Of a stretch of DNA of 64,000 bases, positions 35,124 to 45,756 are shown piece by piece. A program made the translations under genes and the position numbers. How positions within the stretch are numbered: position 1 is the first letter of the stretch; each line of letters opens with the position of its first letter. The notes below the pieces were generated by a model. The model was not told where the DNA came from. It did not search any database and saw only the letters and a list, made by a program, of their open reading frames with translations. The stretch covers positions 1 to 64,000 of the forward strand of contig CAMYUW010000003.1 in NCBI GenBank assembly GCA_947302275.1, read 5' to 3'. This DNA is from an uncultured Prevotellaceae bacterium. Its GTDB lineage: Bacteria > Bacteroidota > Bacteroidia > Bacteroidales > Muribaculaceae.

Positions 35124-36483
35124 GGACGATGGGTTTGGTGTCGGGGAGGTGGGTGCTAAGGATGCGTTGAGGCTTGGGGTAGAGGTTGTTGGCGCGGTTG
35201 CCCAGGTTGTTGGCAAAGCCGAGGATGGCACCCTGGTGGGCAACGAGGACGTAGCCCCGGGGAGCGTCAAGGGCGATGCTCTCGCCGCGCAGATAGCGCA
35301 GGGCGGTCAAGTAGTCCACCTCACATGTGGGAAAGGCGTCGGCTGATCTGACTATCGACATGGCCAGCGCATGATGCGGTACAGTTTTGCGACCCATGAC
35401 GGTGGCTAGTTCCACACCGGCGTGCAAGACGCTCAATGCAGCACGTAGTGCCGACAACTCGCGACGGATATCCTGCGGCACTGCAATCGAAAGGTCGCCT
35501 TGTTGATCAACCACATACTCATCGGGAGCAACGAGCCAGTTTTTGCCGATTTCATCGGCTTTTTTTGACATTTTTTCCTTGATTCTAATTTCCTGCCTAG
35601 GGGCATTCCCATCCTTGCGGAATACAGCCATAAACAAACCCTCACCATCCACACGGTGCTGCATGAACCGGTAACAATGGCAATCGCTGCCGATGGCGGG
35701 ATGGATGTTCCAGGACGGTTCGATGGGCACTTCAAGCGATGTAGCGCCCAAGTCATGCACGATGAAATCGGCCATCTGCTCGTTCTCCTGGCGGTTGTAA
35801 GTGCAGGTGCTGTAGATGAGCAGTCCACCAGGGTGCAAGGCCTCCCATACATCGGTGAGGATTTCGCGCTGGCGCTGGGCACACTGCTCGACCAGGGCTG
35901 GTGACCACTGGGCTACGGCCTCATCGTCCTTGCGCATCATTCCCTCACCACTGCAAGGTACATCGGCGGCAATGACGTCAAAGAAATGAGTCAACTTGCC
36001 AATTTGAGCGGGCGCGTTACTCGTCACCACACAGCGGGGGTCACCCCAACGGACAACATTGTCGGCAAGCACACGGGCACGTGGCGGCACAATCTCGTTG
36101 GCAACCACCAGTGAGCGCTGTGGCAAGGCCTGAATCGCGGCCGTTGTCTTGCCACCGGGTGCAGCACACAAGTCAAGATAACGCACCGGCTCTTGAATGA
36201 AATGCCTGATGACATGGCCTATGAACATCGACGAAGCATCCTGTACATAGTAACGCCCCGCATGCCAATCGGGGTCAAACGTGAAGACAGGACGGTCAGT
36301 GAGATAAAAGCCCTCGCTGCACCATGGCACACGGCGGCACCCATCAGGCACCCCCACCCCACGGGCCTCGTTGACGCGCACAGCGACACTGGGCTCACTG
36401 GCCGTAATCGCATCGGCCAGCGCTTCCCACTCTTCAGGCAGCAGCCCACGTAATTGCTCTATAAACTCCTCAGGCAGTTTCAT
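35113..36483 (-). CDS. rsmF: RsmF-type 16S rRNA m5C methyltransferase (NOL1/NOP2/Sun family)
   Basis: 456 residues from the ATG at 36483 (MKLPEEFIEQLRGLLPEEWEAL); the longer ORF start adds non-homologous sequence and spans the promoter. SAM-binding motif LDLCAAPGGKTTAA, catalytic cysteine motifs DVPCSGEGMMRKD and YSTCTYNRQENE, and the C-terminal RsmF extension with LRYLRGESIALDAPRGYVLV and NRANNLYPK. It methylates a cytosine of 16S rRNA in the cytosol. A -7 box TACCTTTG ends 5 nt before the ATG. Confidence 0.92.
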   Translation of the reverse strand: MKLPEEFIEQLRGLLPEEWEALADAITASEPSVAVRVNEARGVGVPDGCRRVPWCSEGFYLTDRPVFTFDPDWHAGRYYVQDASSMFIGHVIRHFIQEPVRYLDLCAAPGGKTTAAIQALPQRSLVVANEIVPPRARVLADNVVRWGDPRCVVTSNAPAQIGKLTHFFDVIAADVPCSGEGMMRKDDEAVAQWSPALVEQCAQRQREILTDVWEALHPGGLLIYSTCTYNRQENEQMADFIVHDLGATSLEVPIEPSWNIHPAIGSDCHCYRFMQHRVDGEGLFMAVFRKDGNAPRQEIRIKEKMSKKADEIGKNWLVAPDEYVVDQQGDLSIAVPQDIRRELSALRAALSVLHAGVELATVMGRKTVPHHALAMSIVRSADAFPTCEVDYLTALRYLRGESIALDAPRGYVLVAHQGAILGFANNLGNRANNLYPKPQRILSTHLPDTKPIVLMV

Positions 36484-36488
36484 CACTG

Positions 36489-36496
36489 CAAAGGTA
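36489..36496 (-). promoter_or_regulatory. -7 box 5 nt from the rsmF ATG
   Basis: TACCTTTG on the minus strand, then CAGTG and ATG. Suggests leaderless initiation. Confidence 0.5.
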
Positions 36497-36547
36497 GTAA
36501 AAAACGCGCAATCTCCATGACTACCATAATAAGGCACGAAAAACCGA

Positions 36548-36643
36548 TTTTTGTCCAAATCTATGGTTTTTGACCCACATTTGGACAAAATTCGCCTTAT
36601 TTTCGTCCAAATCTATACTTTTAACCCCACATTTGGACAAAAA
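36548..36643. repeat. Site C: orphan pair of inverted-repeat units, 52-bp period
   Basis: Unit 1 arms TTTTTGTCCAAAT (36548-36560) and ATTTGGACAAAA (36579-36590); unit 2 arms TTTTCGTCCAAAT (36600-36612) and ATTTGGACAAAAA (36631-36643). Both spacers are 18 nt and share CTAT...CCCAC. Same design as sites A and B but no ATPase gene adjoins; it lies between divergent rsmF and gyrB. The rest of 36484-36828 shows only promoters. Confidence 0.85.
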
Positions 36644-36765
36644 TCCTTGTTTTTATCCCATTTCAAACAGTATGATTTATTCTCGTGGAGAGGGGTGGGA
36701 AGGGGCGGTTGAAATTATAGTTTTTTAAGGTTTTGAACTTTGGGTAAATGGGCATTTTTTTGTAA

Positions 36766-38808
<2,043 letters not shown>

Positions 38809-38825
38809 TGCCGCTTGGTAACGCG

Positions 38826-38841
38826 GGGCGCAATCCCCGCG
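38826..38841 (+). terminator. GC-rich hairpin after gyrB
   Basis: GCGGGG-CGCAAT-CCCCGC, followed 15 nt later by an AT stretch with TTTTC; a second CCCCC/GGGGG stem follows near 38865-38894. Confidence 0.55.
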
Positions 38842-38932
38842 CCGATATATTATTTTCTTCTATACCCCCGGTTTCGCGTGAGCGGCACTGGGGGTAACTT
38901 TATGCACGGGCATGACTTCAGTGTCAAAGTTC

Positions 38933-38963
38933 TTGCATGTTAGTGCTAAAATGACTACTTTTG
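38933..38963 (+). promoter_or_regulatory. Promoter of comM
   Basis: TTGC (38933-38936), 19 nt, TACTTTTG (38956-38963), about 28 nt before the ATG. Confidence 0.65.
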
Positions 38964-38991
38964 CCAAAACGATAAACCAATTGTTGAAGAT

Positions 38992-40539
38992 ATGTTAGCG
39001 AGGACGATTGCAGCTGCTGTTCAGGGAATAAACGCCATCAAGGTGGAGGTGGAAGTCACTGTTGACTGGGGATCCGGCTTCATGATTATCGGCCTGCCCG
39101 ACACGGCGGTCAAGGAGAGTGCCGAACGCGTGAGATGTGCAATCAAGCAGGCTGGGTATCACTTCCCGGGCAGGAAAGTGATGCTGAATATGTCGCCTGC
39201 TGATGTCAAGAAGGAAGGGTCAGCCTATGACCTGCCGCTGGCCATTGGCATCATGGCTGGAGACGAGAAAATCAATCCCGAACGCTTGGATCGTTACATG
39301 CTCATGGGTGAACTCTCGCTCGATGGTAGCCTGCGGCCCATCAAGGGGGCATTGCCCATGGCGATACTGGCACGGGAACTGCATCTGGACGGCTTCATCC
39401 TGCCCCGTGCCAATGCGCTCGAAGCAGCAGTTGTCAACAACCTCAACATCTACGGCGTGGATAACTTCAACGATGTGGTGAAGTTTTTCAACGGAGAAAT
39501 TGAATTGGAGCCGACCGTGGTCGATACACGGGCCGAATTTGCCAAGGCGCAAGGCGTTTTCCCCTACGACTTCGCCGATGTCAAGGGTCAAGAAAATGTC
39601 AAGCGGGCATTTGAGGTGGCTTGCGCCGGTGGGCATAACATCCTGCTGGTAGGGAGCCCAGGATCGGGTAAGTCAATGATGGCCAAGCGCCTACCATCCA
39701 TCTTGCCGCCGCTCACACTGAGTGAGGCCCTGGAGACAACCAAAATTCATAGCGTGGCAGGCAAAGTGCCCTTTGGCACCACACTGATGACGACACGCCC
39801 CTTCCGTGCGCCACACCACACCATTTCGCCCGTAGCCCTCGTGGGCGGCGGTTCCTACCCCATGCCCGGCGAAATTTCCCTCGCCCACAATGGCGTCCTC
39901 TTCCTGGACGAACTGCCTGAATTTTCGAGAAATGTGCTGGAGGTGATGCGCCAGCCGCTGGAAGACAGGATAATAAGCATCAGTAGGGCGAAATATTCGA
40001 CCGAATATCCCGCGTCGTTTATGCTCGTGGCGAGCATGAATCCGTGCCCGTGCGGGTACTATGGACACCCCAAGAAGAAGTGCGTCTGCAATGAGTACCA
40101 GCGCACCCACTACATGAGCAAGATTTCGGGCCCGCTACTTGACCGTATCGACCTGCAGATCGAGGTCCAGCCCGTTGATTTTGACCAGATGTCAAGTAAG
40201 GCCCCAGGCGAACCCAGTGCCGCCATCCGCCAGCGTGTCATCGCCGCCAGAATGATACAGGAGCGCCGCTTCAAGGACGAACCTGGCATCCACTGCAACG
40301 CCCAGATGACCCCCTCCCTGCTGCACAAATACGCCGAGCCCAACGCCGCCGGCCTGGAAAAGCTTCGCGACGCCATGGAACGCATGAACATGAGTGCCCG
40401 CGCCTACGACCGCATCTTCAAAGTCGCCCGCACCATCGCCGACCTCGAAGGCACCGCCGACGTCCTCGACCACCACATCATGGAAGCCATCGCCTACCGC
40501 AACCTCGACCGCCCCACCTACCTCGGGTTCACATTATAA
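38992..40539 (+). CDS. comM: YifB/ComM family Mg-chelatase-like AAA+ ATPase
   Basis: 515 residues, full length. N-terminal S5-like/Lon-like domain (VEVTVDWGSGFMIIGLPDTAVKESAERV), Walker A VGSPGSGKSMMAKRLP (about residue 219), Walker B GVLFLDELPEFSRN, zinc/Cys segment NPCPCGYYGHPKKKCVC, C-terminal Mg_chelatase_C ending [14 protein letters not shown]. In other bacteria ComM helps branch migration during natural transformation. The last 200 bp use almost only C-ending codons, unlike the upstream body, and this 3' segment is repeated four more times downstream, suggesting that the end has been exchanged by recombination. Confidence 0.94.
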   Translation: MLARTIAAAVQGINAIKVEVEVTVDWGSGFMIIGLPDTAVKESAERVRCAIKQAGYHFPGRKVMLNMSPADVKKEGSAYDLPLAIGIMAGDEKINPERLDRYMLMGELSLDGSLRPIKGALPMAILARELHLDGFILPRANALEAAVVNNLNIYGVDNFNDVVKFFNGEIELEPTVVDTRAEFAKAQGVFPYDFADVKGQENVKRAFEVACAGGHNILLVGSPGSGKSMMAKRLPSILPPLTLSEALETTKIHSVAGKVPFGTTLMTTRPFRAPHHTISPVALVGGGSYPMPGEISLAHNGVLFLDELPEFSRNVLEVMRQPLEDRIISISRAKYSTEYPASFMLVASMNPCPCGYYGHPKKKCVCNEYQRTHYMSKISGPLLDRIDLQIEVQPVDFDQMSSKAPGEPSAAIRQRVIAARMIQERRFKDEPGIHCNAQMTPSLLHKYAEPNAAGLEKLRDAMERMNMSARAYDRIFKVARTIADLEGTADVLDHHIMEAIAYRNLDRPTYLGFTL

Positions 40540-40556
40540 TTAATGCAGAAATATGC
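40369..40556 (+). repeat. comM 3'-end repeat R0 (in the intact gene)
   Basis: Segment from GACGCCATGGAACGC through the stop codon to TAATGCAGAAA. The sequence beyond the stop (TATAAT..ATGCAGAAA) is also shared with R2, so the repeated unit extends about 15 bp past the gene. Confidence 0.85.
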
Positions 40557-41575
40557 CTGACCAAGAGAGAAATATCATCATCTACCGCACTGCCGATGGC
40601 CGTGCTTCAGTAGCGCTATATGCCCATGACGGCAAGATTTGGGTCAACCAACAGCAGATGGCAGAACTTTTTGCCACCTCCAAGCAATCCATCAGTTATC
40701 ACATAGTTAACATCCTGAAAGAAAATGAATTAACAAAAGATTCAGTTGTCAAAGAATTTTTGACAACTGCCGCCGATGGCAAGAGTTACAATGTCATTTT
40801 CTATTCGTTGGAGATGATTATTGCAGTGGGTTATCGTGTACGTGGCGTACGTGGTACTCAATTCCGCCAATGGGCAACGGAACATTTGACCGAGTATTTG
40901 GTTAAGGGATTCACAATGGACGATGAGCGTTTAAAGAATCCCGATGGTCGTCCCGACTATTTTGATGAACTGTTAGCGAGAATTCGGGACATTCGGGCCT
41001 CGGAAAAGCGTTTTTATCAAAAAATTCGCGACCTGTTCTCACTCAGTAGCGACTACGATAAAACAGACAAGGCAACACAGATGTTCTTTGCCGAGACACA
41101 GAACAAATTACTCTATGCTGTTACTCATCAAACCGCCGCCGAATTGATTTGCGCCCGTGCTGATGCCGAGAAGCCCAATATGGGTCTGACCACATGGAAA
41201 GGTTCCATCGTACGCAAGGGCGATATCACCATTGCAAAAAACTATCTGCAAGATGCTGAAATCGACAGGCTGAACCGCCTCGTTGACATCTTCTTGACAT
41301 CAGCCGAAATGCGCGTACAAGATAGACGAGACCTCACCCTTGACTACTGGCGTGACAACGTTGACAACCTTCTCGCCTTCCAGGGAATGGACGTTCTCCA
41401 AGACAAAGGCTCCGTCTCCAATGCCCAGATGGAGCATCACGTCCGTGAAGTCTACGCCGATTTCGACACCAAACGCAAGCAACTCGAAGCCCAGCAAGCC
41501 GACGCCGACGACCTAAAACTCCTCGAAGACATCGAGAAACGAATCCTCAACCAATCAAGTAACGAGCAAGAATAG
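40553..41575 (+). CDS. RhuM family protein (cassette 1)
   Basis: 340 residues, full length for the virulence RhuM family. N-terminal DNA-binding-like part ([27 protein letters not shown]), then the conserved [31 protein letters not shown], and [20 protein letters not shown] toward the end. RhuM proteins are found in mobile and defence islands; biochemical role unknown. It starts 13 nt after the comM stop and is followed directly by a second comM 3' end (R1), so it lies between two copies of the repeat. Confidence 0.9.
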   Translation: MPDQERNIIIYRTADGRASVALYAHDGKIWVNQQQMAELFATSKQSISYHIVNILKENELTKDSVVKEFLTTAADGKSYNVIFYSLEMIIAVGYRVRGVRGTQFRQWATEHLTEYLVKGFTMDDERLKNPDGRPDYFDELLARIRDIRASEKRFYQKIRDLFSLSSDYDKTDKATQMFFAETQNKLLYAVTHQTAAELICARADAEKPNMGLTTWKGSIVRKGDITIAKNYLQDAEIDRLNRLVDIFLTSAEMRVQDRRDLTLDYWRDNVDNLLAFQGMDVLQDKGSVSNAQMEHHVREVYADFDTKRKQLEAQQADADDLKLLEDIEKRILNQSSNEQE

Positions 41576-41580
41576 ATGGT

Positions 41581-41752
41581 GACGCCATGGAACGCATGAA
41601 CATGAGCGCCCGAGCCTACGACCGCATCCTCAAAGTCGCCCGCACCATCGCCGACCTCGAGGCCTGCGCCGACGTCCTCGACCACCACATCATGGAAGCC
41701 ATCGCCTACCGCAACTCGACCGCCCCACCTACCTGGGCAACAATTTGTAAAT
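41581..41752 (+). repeat. comM 3'-end repeat R1
   Basis: About 170 bp nearly identical to R0 from GACGCCATGGAACGC to CCCCACCTACCTGGG, ending TTTGTAA at the position of the comM stop. One C is missing (AACTCGACC for AACCTCGACC), so the reading frame shifts in the last codons; the 73-aa ORF 41587-41808 is this remnant. It is the longest and best-kept copy after R0. Confidence 0.92.
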
Positions 41753-41828
41753 CGTGGTTCAGTTATTTGTTTTCAGTAAAAAAGCTCAAAAAGCATAGTT
41801 TTAACTAATAAAATTGTGTGGAATGTAA

Positions 41829-42464
41829 TTAATTCTTCTCTGTCACTATTCCTAAATTCTCCATTTTTTTCCAGAATAATTGCATAGTTCGTTCATATAT
41901 TTCTGACAAGCAATTTCTGTAAGATGTCGTTTTTCTTATTCTATCAGTATCTCCCTTTATTTGTTGCGCTAGCGACGTGAAATTGATAACTGATTGCTTT
42001 GATATTAATGAGAGAATGAGATTCATCTGGTTCAAATAATTCATTTGATTTGGACGTTCAGAAAGAATCGCGTAATATAGAGCAGCATGATAGAATGTAA
42101 ATGCTTCTATGTGTTGTCCTTTTGTCATATGGGATTCTGCGATTTCTCCACATAATCCTGATTGCAGGTTATAGGCTTCTTTAGTATGAAGTCTATCATT
42201 TTCTGCAAGTATGCGTTCGTTGTCAATAAGATCATTTTGCCGTTTCTCTAATTCAGCCAACTTGTCACGCATCTCTATTGCATTGATGATTTGCCATCCA
42301 ACGATTACTGTAAAGATTATAGCTAAAAGGGCTACAATGACACCAATAAAGGTATCCAATGAAACCACAGAAAGTTCGATGCTTCCAAATAACCAAAGCC
42401 CCCAAACGGACAAGACTCCAACAAATGAGATAAGTGATAGAATAAAAGTTATCTTAGTTTTCAT
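41829..42464 (-). CDS. Two-helix membrane protein with helical repeat domain (cassette 2)
   Basis: 211 residues from the ATG at 42464; the longer frame starts at a TTG. Two N-terminal membrane helices (ITFILSLISFVGVLSVWGLWLF and FIGVIVALLAIIFTVIVGWQII), a coiled-coil-like stretch (KLAELEKRQNDLIDNERILAEND) and a TPR-like helical C-terminus (GQHIEAFTFYHAALYYAILSE). No family named. It follows the AAA_14 ATPase gene on the same strand within about 35 nt, so probably one transcript. AT-rich compared with comM. Confidence 0.75.
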   Translation of the reverse strand: MKTKITFILSLISFVGVLSVWGLWLFGSIELSVVSLDTFIGVIVALLAIIFTVIVGWQIINAIEMRDKLAELEKRQNDLIDNERILAENDRLHTKEAYNLQSGLCGEIAESHMTKGQHIEAFTFYHAALYYAILSERPNQMNYLNQMNLILSLISKQSVINFTSLAQQIKGDTDRIRKTTSYRNCLSEIYERTMQLFWKKMENLGIVTEKN

Positions 42465-42497
42465 AGCCGATGATAATTCTTGTGTCAAAATCCTTTT

Positions 42498-43958
42498 CTA
42501 CAAGCCGAAAGACTCTTTAGTTGCCTTTAGGGTATTCTCTCCAACGGTATAGGCATAACAAGCGACAGGCATAAACTGCAAGCAACCATATGGCATCGTC
42601 TTTTTACCCTCTTCTGAAATAGAGGTCACAATTGCATAGGAAAGACCATTCGTTCTCATAAAGGTTTCCAAAGATTTCAGTTCTAAAGATGGGTTAGCAT
42701 AAGGTCTATTTGACCATTTTACTTCCACTGCCCAATCTGGTTTTTGCTTAGCCTCATTTATGCCGACAATGTCCACCTCTCCTTTCTTCTTGTTTCCTTC
42801 GTTCCAGTTAGCGTAGGCAATGTTTGCATTTCTGGGTATCCATTGGGCATACACCGCAGTTTCCACCATATTACCAATAACCTCGTCATTTTCGTCAATG
42901 GGTTGAAAAAGAGCACATCTTAGTGATGGATTTGTCAGGTATAGTTTAAATAGCATTTCTCGTCTATACTCTTTTGCTGTGTCATCGGCCCTGCGTATCT
43001 TTTTTATCAAAAAGGCAGCTTCCAAATATTGAATATACTTACGAAGTGTATCTTTTTTGACACCAGAGTCTTTAGATAAACCTTCATATGAGAATTGAGC
43101 ACCTGAATGATATGCAATCATAGTAAAAAGGGAGTTAAGTTCTTGGACGTCCGTTATGCCGTATAAACTTGGTAAGTCCCTGAGCAAGACTTTGTCAATA
43201 ATGTCATGTCTGATAAATTGACCTGGATTCTCTTGTATTTGTTTAGAAAATACCACCTCTGGATATCCGCCATAGTTGATGTAGTCAATAAACAACTTAT
43301 TCAATTTCGCAATGTTAATTGTAGTGTTTCCAACTATAATATGATGGTTCCATTCCATTTCAAAGGGCATCATCAGCTGAGCATAATCTCTTAAGTGAAC
43401 AAATTCATAAAAAGTCAATGGCGGTAGATTAAAATCAGTAAATCGTCCAGCACCACTTTCATTACTGCGCTTTTTCAATTCTGCAGCAGCTGATCCCGAA
43501 GCAACAAACTTTACATTATAATAGGTATCAACTAATGATTTCAAATTCACTTCCCAATCCTTCAAGTATTGAATCTCATCAAAAAAGACATAGAATTTCT
43601 CTTTGCTATTAGGTTTGCCTAATGCCTGTTTTGCTAAATTGAATAGTTGTTCTAACAATATTTTGTTGTAGATTGGAGTTTCAACTGAAATATAGATAAT
43701 ATTCTGAGTAGATACCCCATCGGCAATTAAACGCTGAATAGTATGGTATATCATAACAGTTTTTCCAACACGACGAGGTCCCATAAGTATGATGGCACGC
43801 CTTATCTCAGAATCAACTACCAAAGGATAGAAAATATCAAGATATAAACGAGGATGCATCTCTGCATAATAGGGTGAGATTTCATTCTCTGTCCACCAGG
43901 GATTATCTACTTTGAGTCTCCCGATAACCTGTTTTTCTATTAGTTCGTTGTATAGCAT
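42498..43958 (-). CDS. AAA_14 / DUF4143 family ATPase (cassette 2)
   Basis: 486 residues. Walker A GPRRVGKTVMIY, Walker B FYVFFDEIQYLKDW, sensor VKFVASGSAAAELKKRS; the second half has the DUF4143 pattern, with YGGYPEVVFSK, YLEAAFLIKKIRRADD, RREMLFKLYLTNPSL and the nuclease-like EVDIVGINEAKQKPDWAVEVKWS (D...ExK). Members are widespread and of unknown cellular role, often in variable islands. Strongly AT-rich. Upstream are direct repeats of TTTCTTCTTAAT (43991 and 44034) and other palindromes. Confidence 0.9.
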   Translation of the reverse strand: MLYNELIEKQVIGRLKVDNPWWTENEISPYYAEMHPRLYLDIFYPLVVDSEIRRAIILMGPRRVGKTVMIYHTIQRLIADGVSTQNIIYISVETPIYNKILLEQLFNLAKQALGKPNSKEKFYVFFDEIQYLKDWEVNLKSLVDTYYNVKFVASGSAAAELKKRSNESGAGRFTDFNLPPLTFYEFVHLRDYAQLMMPFEMEWNHHIIVGNTTINIAKLNKLFIDYINYGGYPEVVFSKQIQENPGQFIRHDIIDKVLLRDLPSLYGITDVQELNSLFTMIAYHSGAQFSYEGLSKDSGVKKDTLRKYIQYLEAAFLIKKIRRADDTAKEYRREMLFKLYLTNPSLRCALFQPIDENDEVIGNMVETAVYAQWIPRNANIAYANWNEGNKKKGEVDIVGINEAKQKPDWAVEVKWSNRPYANPSLELKSLETFMRTNGLSYAIVTSISEEGKKTMPYGCLQFMPVACYAYTVGENTLKATKESFGL

Positions 43959-43979
43959 ATTGTAGATTTTAAGGTTGCA

Positions 43980-44206
43980 AATATAATCAATTTCTTCTTA
44001 ATCTGTAAAAATCCAATAAAATAAAATGATTTTTTTCTTCTTAATATATAGATTTTGATATATTAAAGAAATTTGCTGATGGATATTTCTCTTAAAATAT
44101 CCATAAAAAAGCATATGATGAATTAGAATATACATTTAAGCCTTTGATTTTCAGTTCGACAAAATAATAATATAGATTAAGTAGATTCGAATCTGCTTAA
44201 TCTATA
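43980..44206. repeat. Repeat-rich upstream region of the AAA_14 gene
   Basis: Direct repeat TTTCTTCTTAAT at 43991 and 44034 (43-bp step); inverted TTCTTAATATAT/ATATATTAAAGAA around 44037-44070; GGATATTT/AAATATCC (44081-44102); and a 36-bp palindrome with arms TATAGATTAAGTAGATTC and GAATCTGCTTAATCTATA (44171-44206, one T/G mismatch). No gene in 43959-44480 apart from repeat R2. Confidence 0.75.
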
Positions 44207-44251
44207 CTTTTGATAACGTATTGGATTTAGAGTTGCTCATATGCAAACATG

Positions 44252-44395
44252 GAGAGCATCCTCAAAGTCGCCCGCACCATCGCCGACCTCGAGGGCACCG
44301 CCGACGTCCTCGACCACCACAACAGGGGCGCACATCAGCCTACCGCAACCTCGACCGCCCCACCTACCTAGGCTCCTAACCTATAATGCAGAAAA
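44252..44395 (+). repeat. comM 3'-end repeat R2
   Basis: From GCATCCTCAAAGTCGCCCGC to CGCCCCACCTACCTAGG, then CCTATAATGCAGAAA, matching R0 including its post-stop bases. About 18 bp corresponding to ATCATGGAAGCCATCG are replaced by AACAGGGGCGCACATCAG, a change shared with R3. Confidence 0.92.
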
Positions 44396-44400
44396 ATGGG

Positions 44401-44461
44401 AGTAATACTTCAGATTTTCGCTGAATTTTTGAAGTAGCACTTCAGATTTTCTGAATTTTGA
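44401..44461. repeat. Tandem operator-like units ahead of the broken ATPase
   Basis: Two units, AGTA-TACTTCAGATTTTC..TGAATTTTTGA (44401) and AGTA-CACTTCAGATTTTC..TGAATTTTGA (44433), 32 bp apart, each with ACTTCA/TGAAGT-type inversions. They look like the upstream repeats of a lost ATPase gene. Confidence 0.65.
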
Positions 44462-44483
44462 CGTTGCCATTCCCAACCATCTA

Positions 44484-44852
44484 CTTCGCCGAATCCCTCT
44501 ACAGCCAGGCACCGACGTTTATTGTCATGCGCTTGAACATCTTGTCATACAAGAGTTGCGTGCCTTTATGTCTTACCGCAAGCCACTGAAGTCACTTACC
44601 TATTGGCACACGCTGGACAACAAATATGAGGTGGATGCTGTCCTCGGTGATGCCGAGGTTGCTATCGAAGTTAAATCTTCCATGAACGTCGGTTCGCATG
44701 ACACCAAGGGACTGAAAGCCTTCAGTGAAGAATATCCCGAAGCGAAGTTGTACCTTCTTTCGCTTGAAGATCGGCCCCGCAAGTTCAATGGCGTGGAAGT
44801 ATGGCCCGTTGAACAATTCTTTAAACGCCTTTGGTCCGGCAAGATTATTTGA
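44484..44852 (+). pseudogene. C-terminal remnant of an AAA_14/DUF4143 ATPase (cassette 3)
   Basis: In frame upstream of the listed 98-aa ORF the reading continues as PLQPGTDVYCHALEHLVIQELRAFMSYR, then KSLTYWHTLDNKYEVDAVL, AIEVKSS and FNGVEVWPVEQFFKRLW: the exact end of DUF4143 proteins. Walker A/B and the N-terminal two thirds are missing, while operator-like repeats remain just upstream (44401-44461). So an internal deletion has joined the promoter region to the gene end. Flanked by R2 and R3. Confidence 0.88.
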
Positions 44853-44985
44853 CCGCATCCTCAAAGTCGCCCGCACCATCGCCGACCTCGTAGGCATCGC
44901 CGACGTCCTCGACCACCACAACAGGGGCGCACATCAGCCTTATCGCAACCTCGACCGCCCCACCTACCTGGGTAGCAACTTTTTT
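44851..44985 (+). repeat. comM 3'-end repeat R3
   Basis: GACCGCATCCTCAAAGTCGC to CGCCCCACCTACCTGGG, with the AACAGGGGCGCACATCAG replacement also found in R2 and further point changes (GTAGGCATC for GAAGGCACC). It begins inside the TGA of the DUF4143 remnant (ATTTGACCGC). Confidence 0.92.
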
Positions 44986-45023
44986 GCATTGTCAATTCCT
45001 TGAATTTTGCTAAATTTGGGGAT

Positions 45024-45059
45024 TCTAATCACTAAATTCATATGAAATTGGGTGATTAG
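45024..45059. repeat. Palindrome downstream of R3
   Basis: CTAATCACTAAATT and GAAATTGGGTGATTAG form an inverted repeat with an 8-bp perfect outer stem. It sits at the start of cassette 4, upstream of the 175-aa membrane protein gene. Confidence 0.5.
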
Positions 45060-45176
45060 ACTCAGAACATCAGTTTAACAAACACTATCAGAATTCCGAT
45101 TTCATCGTGTTCAACAAGGAAAACTTTTGGCCATTCCTCTCTTGAACCCTGTCGCAGCCATATCAAACTAAAAGTC

Positions 45177-45704
45177 ATGGAGATATTACATCAATATTTT
45201 TACCGCCAGGGGTTGGCGGCTACTAAGGCAGTAATCTATACCATACTGTCTGTGGTGTTTGTCGCTTTCGCAGTGTACAGCTTTATCCATTGGGAACTGT
45301 CGTTCATGTTTCATGACTGGCATGGTTACGTGATACTCATTGTCTATGGCCTGATAACACTTGCCATGATACTGTCGGCTATAGAATCGTTCCGGAAAGC
45401 CGCAAAAGCTCGTCACGGCATACCTGCATTTGCTGTCGGTGCTGACTTTTTCGTCTTCTACGACAATGACGGCTCGGCTACAATGATACCCTTTGCTGAC
45501 TGTGAACAGGTGAGGTTCAAGACCACCTTACAATTCCGTGTACCCACGCTTAGGCTCATCGTGAAATATCACGAATGGATGGACCCTGATAACACCCTTC
45601 GTTTCGAAGTGGGGTTAAGCGAACTCAATCGCCCCGTCAAGGAGATTGACAGACAGCTGAAAAAAGTGTATCAGAAATACAAGAAAGCGTCTCCCGACCA
45701 ATAA
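45177..45704 (+). CDS. Two-helix membrane protein with PH-like domain, STM3941-like (cassette 4)
   Basis: 175 residues. Two N-terminal helices (VIYTILSVVFVAFAVYSFIHW and GYVILIVYGLITLAMILSAI) and a soluble part (GIPAFAVGADFFVFYDNDGSATMIPFADCEQVRF...) with the beta-strand rhythm of bacterial PH-like proteins such as STM3941. The family call is tentative. It lies between R3 and the short degenerate copy R4. No clear promoter recognised. Confidence 0.7.
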   Translation: MEILHQYFYRQGLAATKAVIYTILSVVFVAFAVYSFIHWELSFMFHDWHGYVILIVYGLITLAMILSAIESFRKAAKARHGIPAFAVGADFFVFYDNDGSATMIPFADCEQVRFKTTLQFRVPTLRLIVKYHEWMDPDNTLRFEVGLSELNRPVKEIDRQLKKVYQKYKKASPDQ

Positions 45705-45756
45705 TACCCTTTGACAGCACCAAATCGTAAGCACCCAAAGTCAAGGAGGAAGATCA

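Noticed and set aside
40553-41575. RhuM as the toxin of a toxin-antitoxin pair
   Set aside because: No partner ORF lies beside it within its cassette, and the family has no established toxin activity that I can cite.
41587-41808. 73-aa ORF as a small independent gene
   Set aside because: It is the frameshifted comM 3'-end copy R1, reported as a repeat.
40369-44985. comM-end repeats as an integron or CRISPR array
   Set aside because: No integrase, no attC-type folded sites, no short regular spacers; spacing runs from hundreds to thousands of bases and the repeat is coding sequence.
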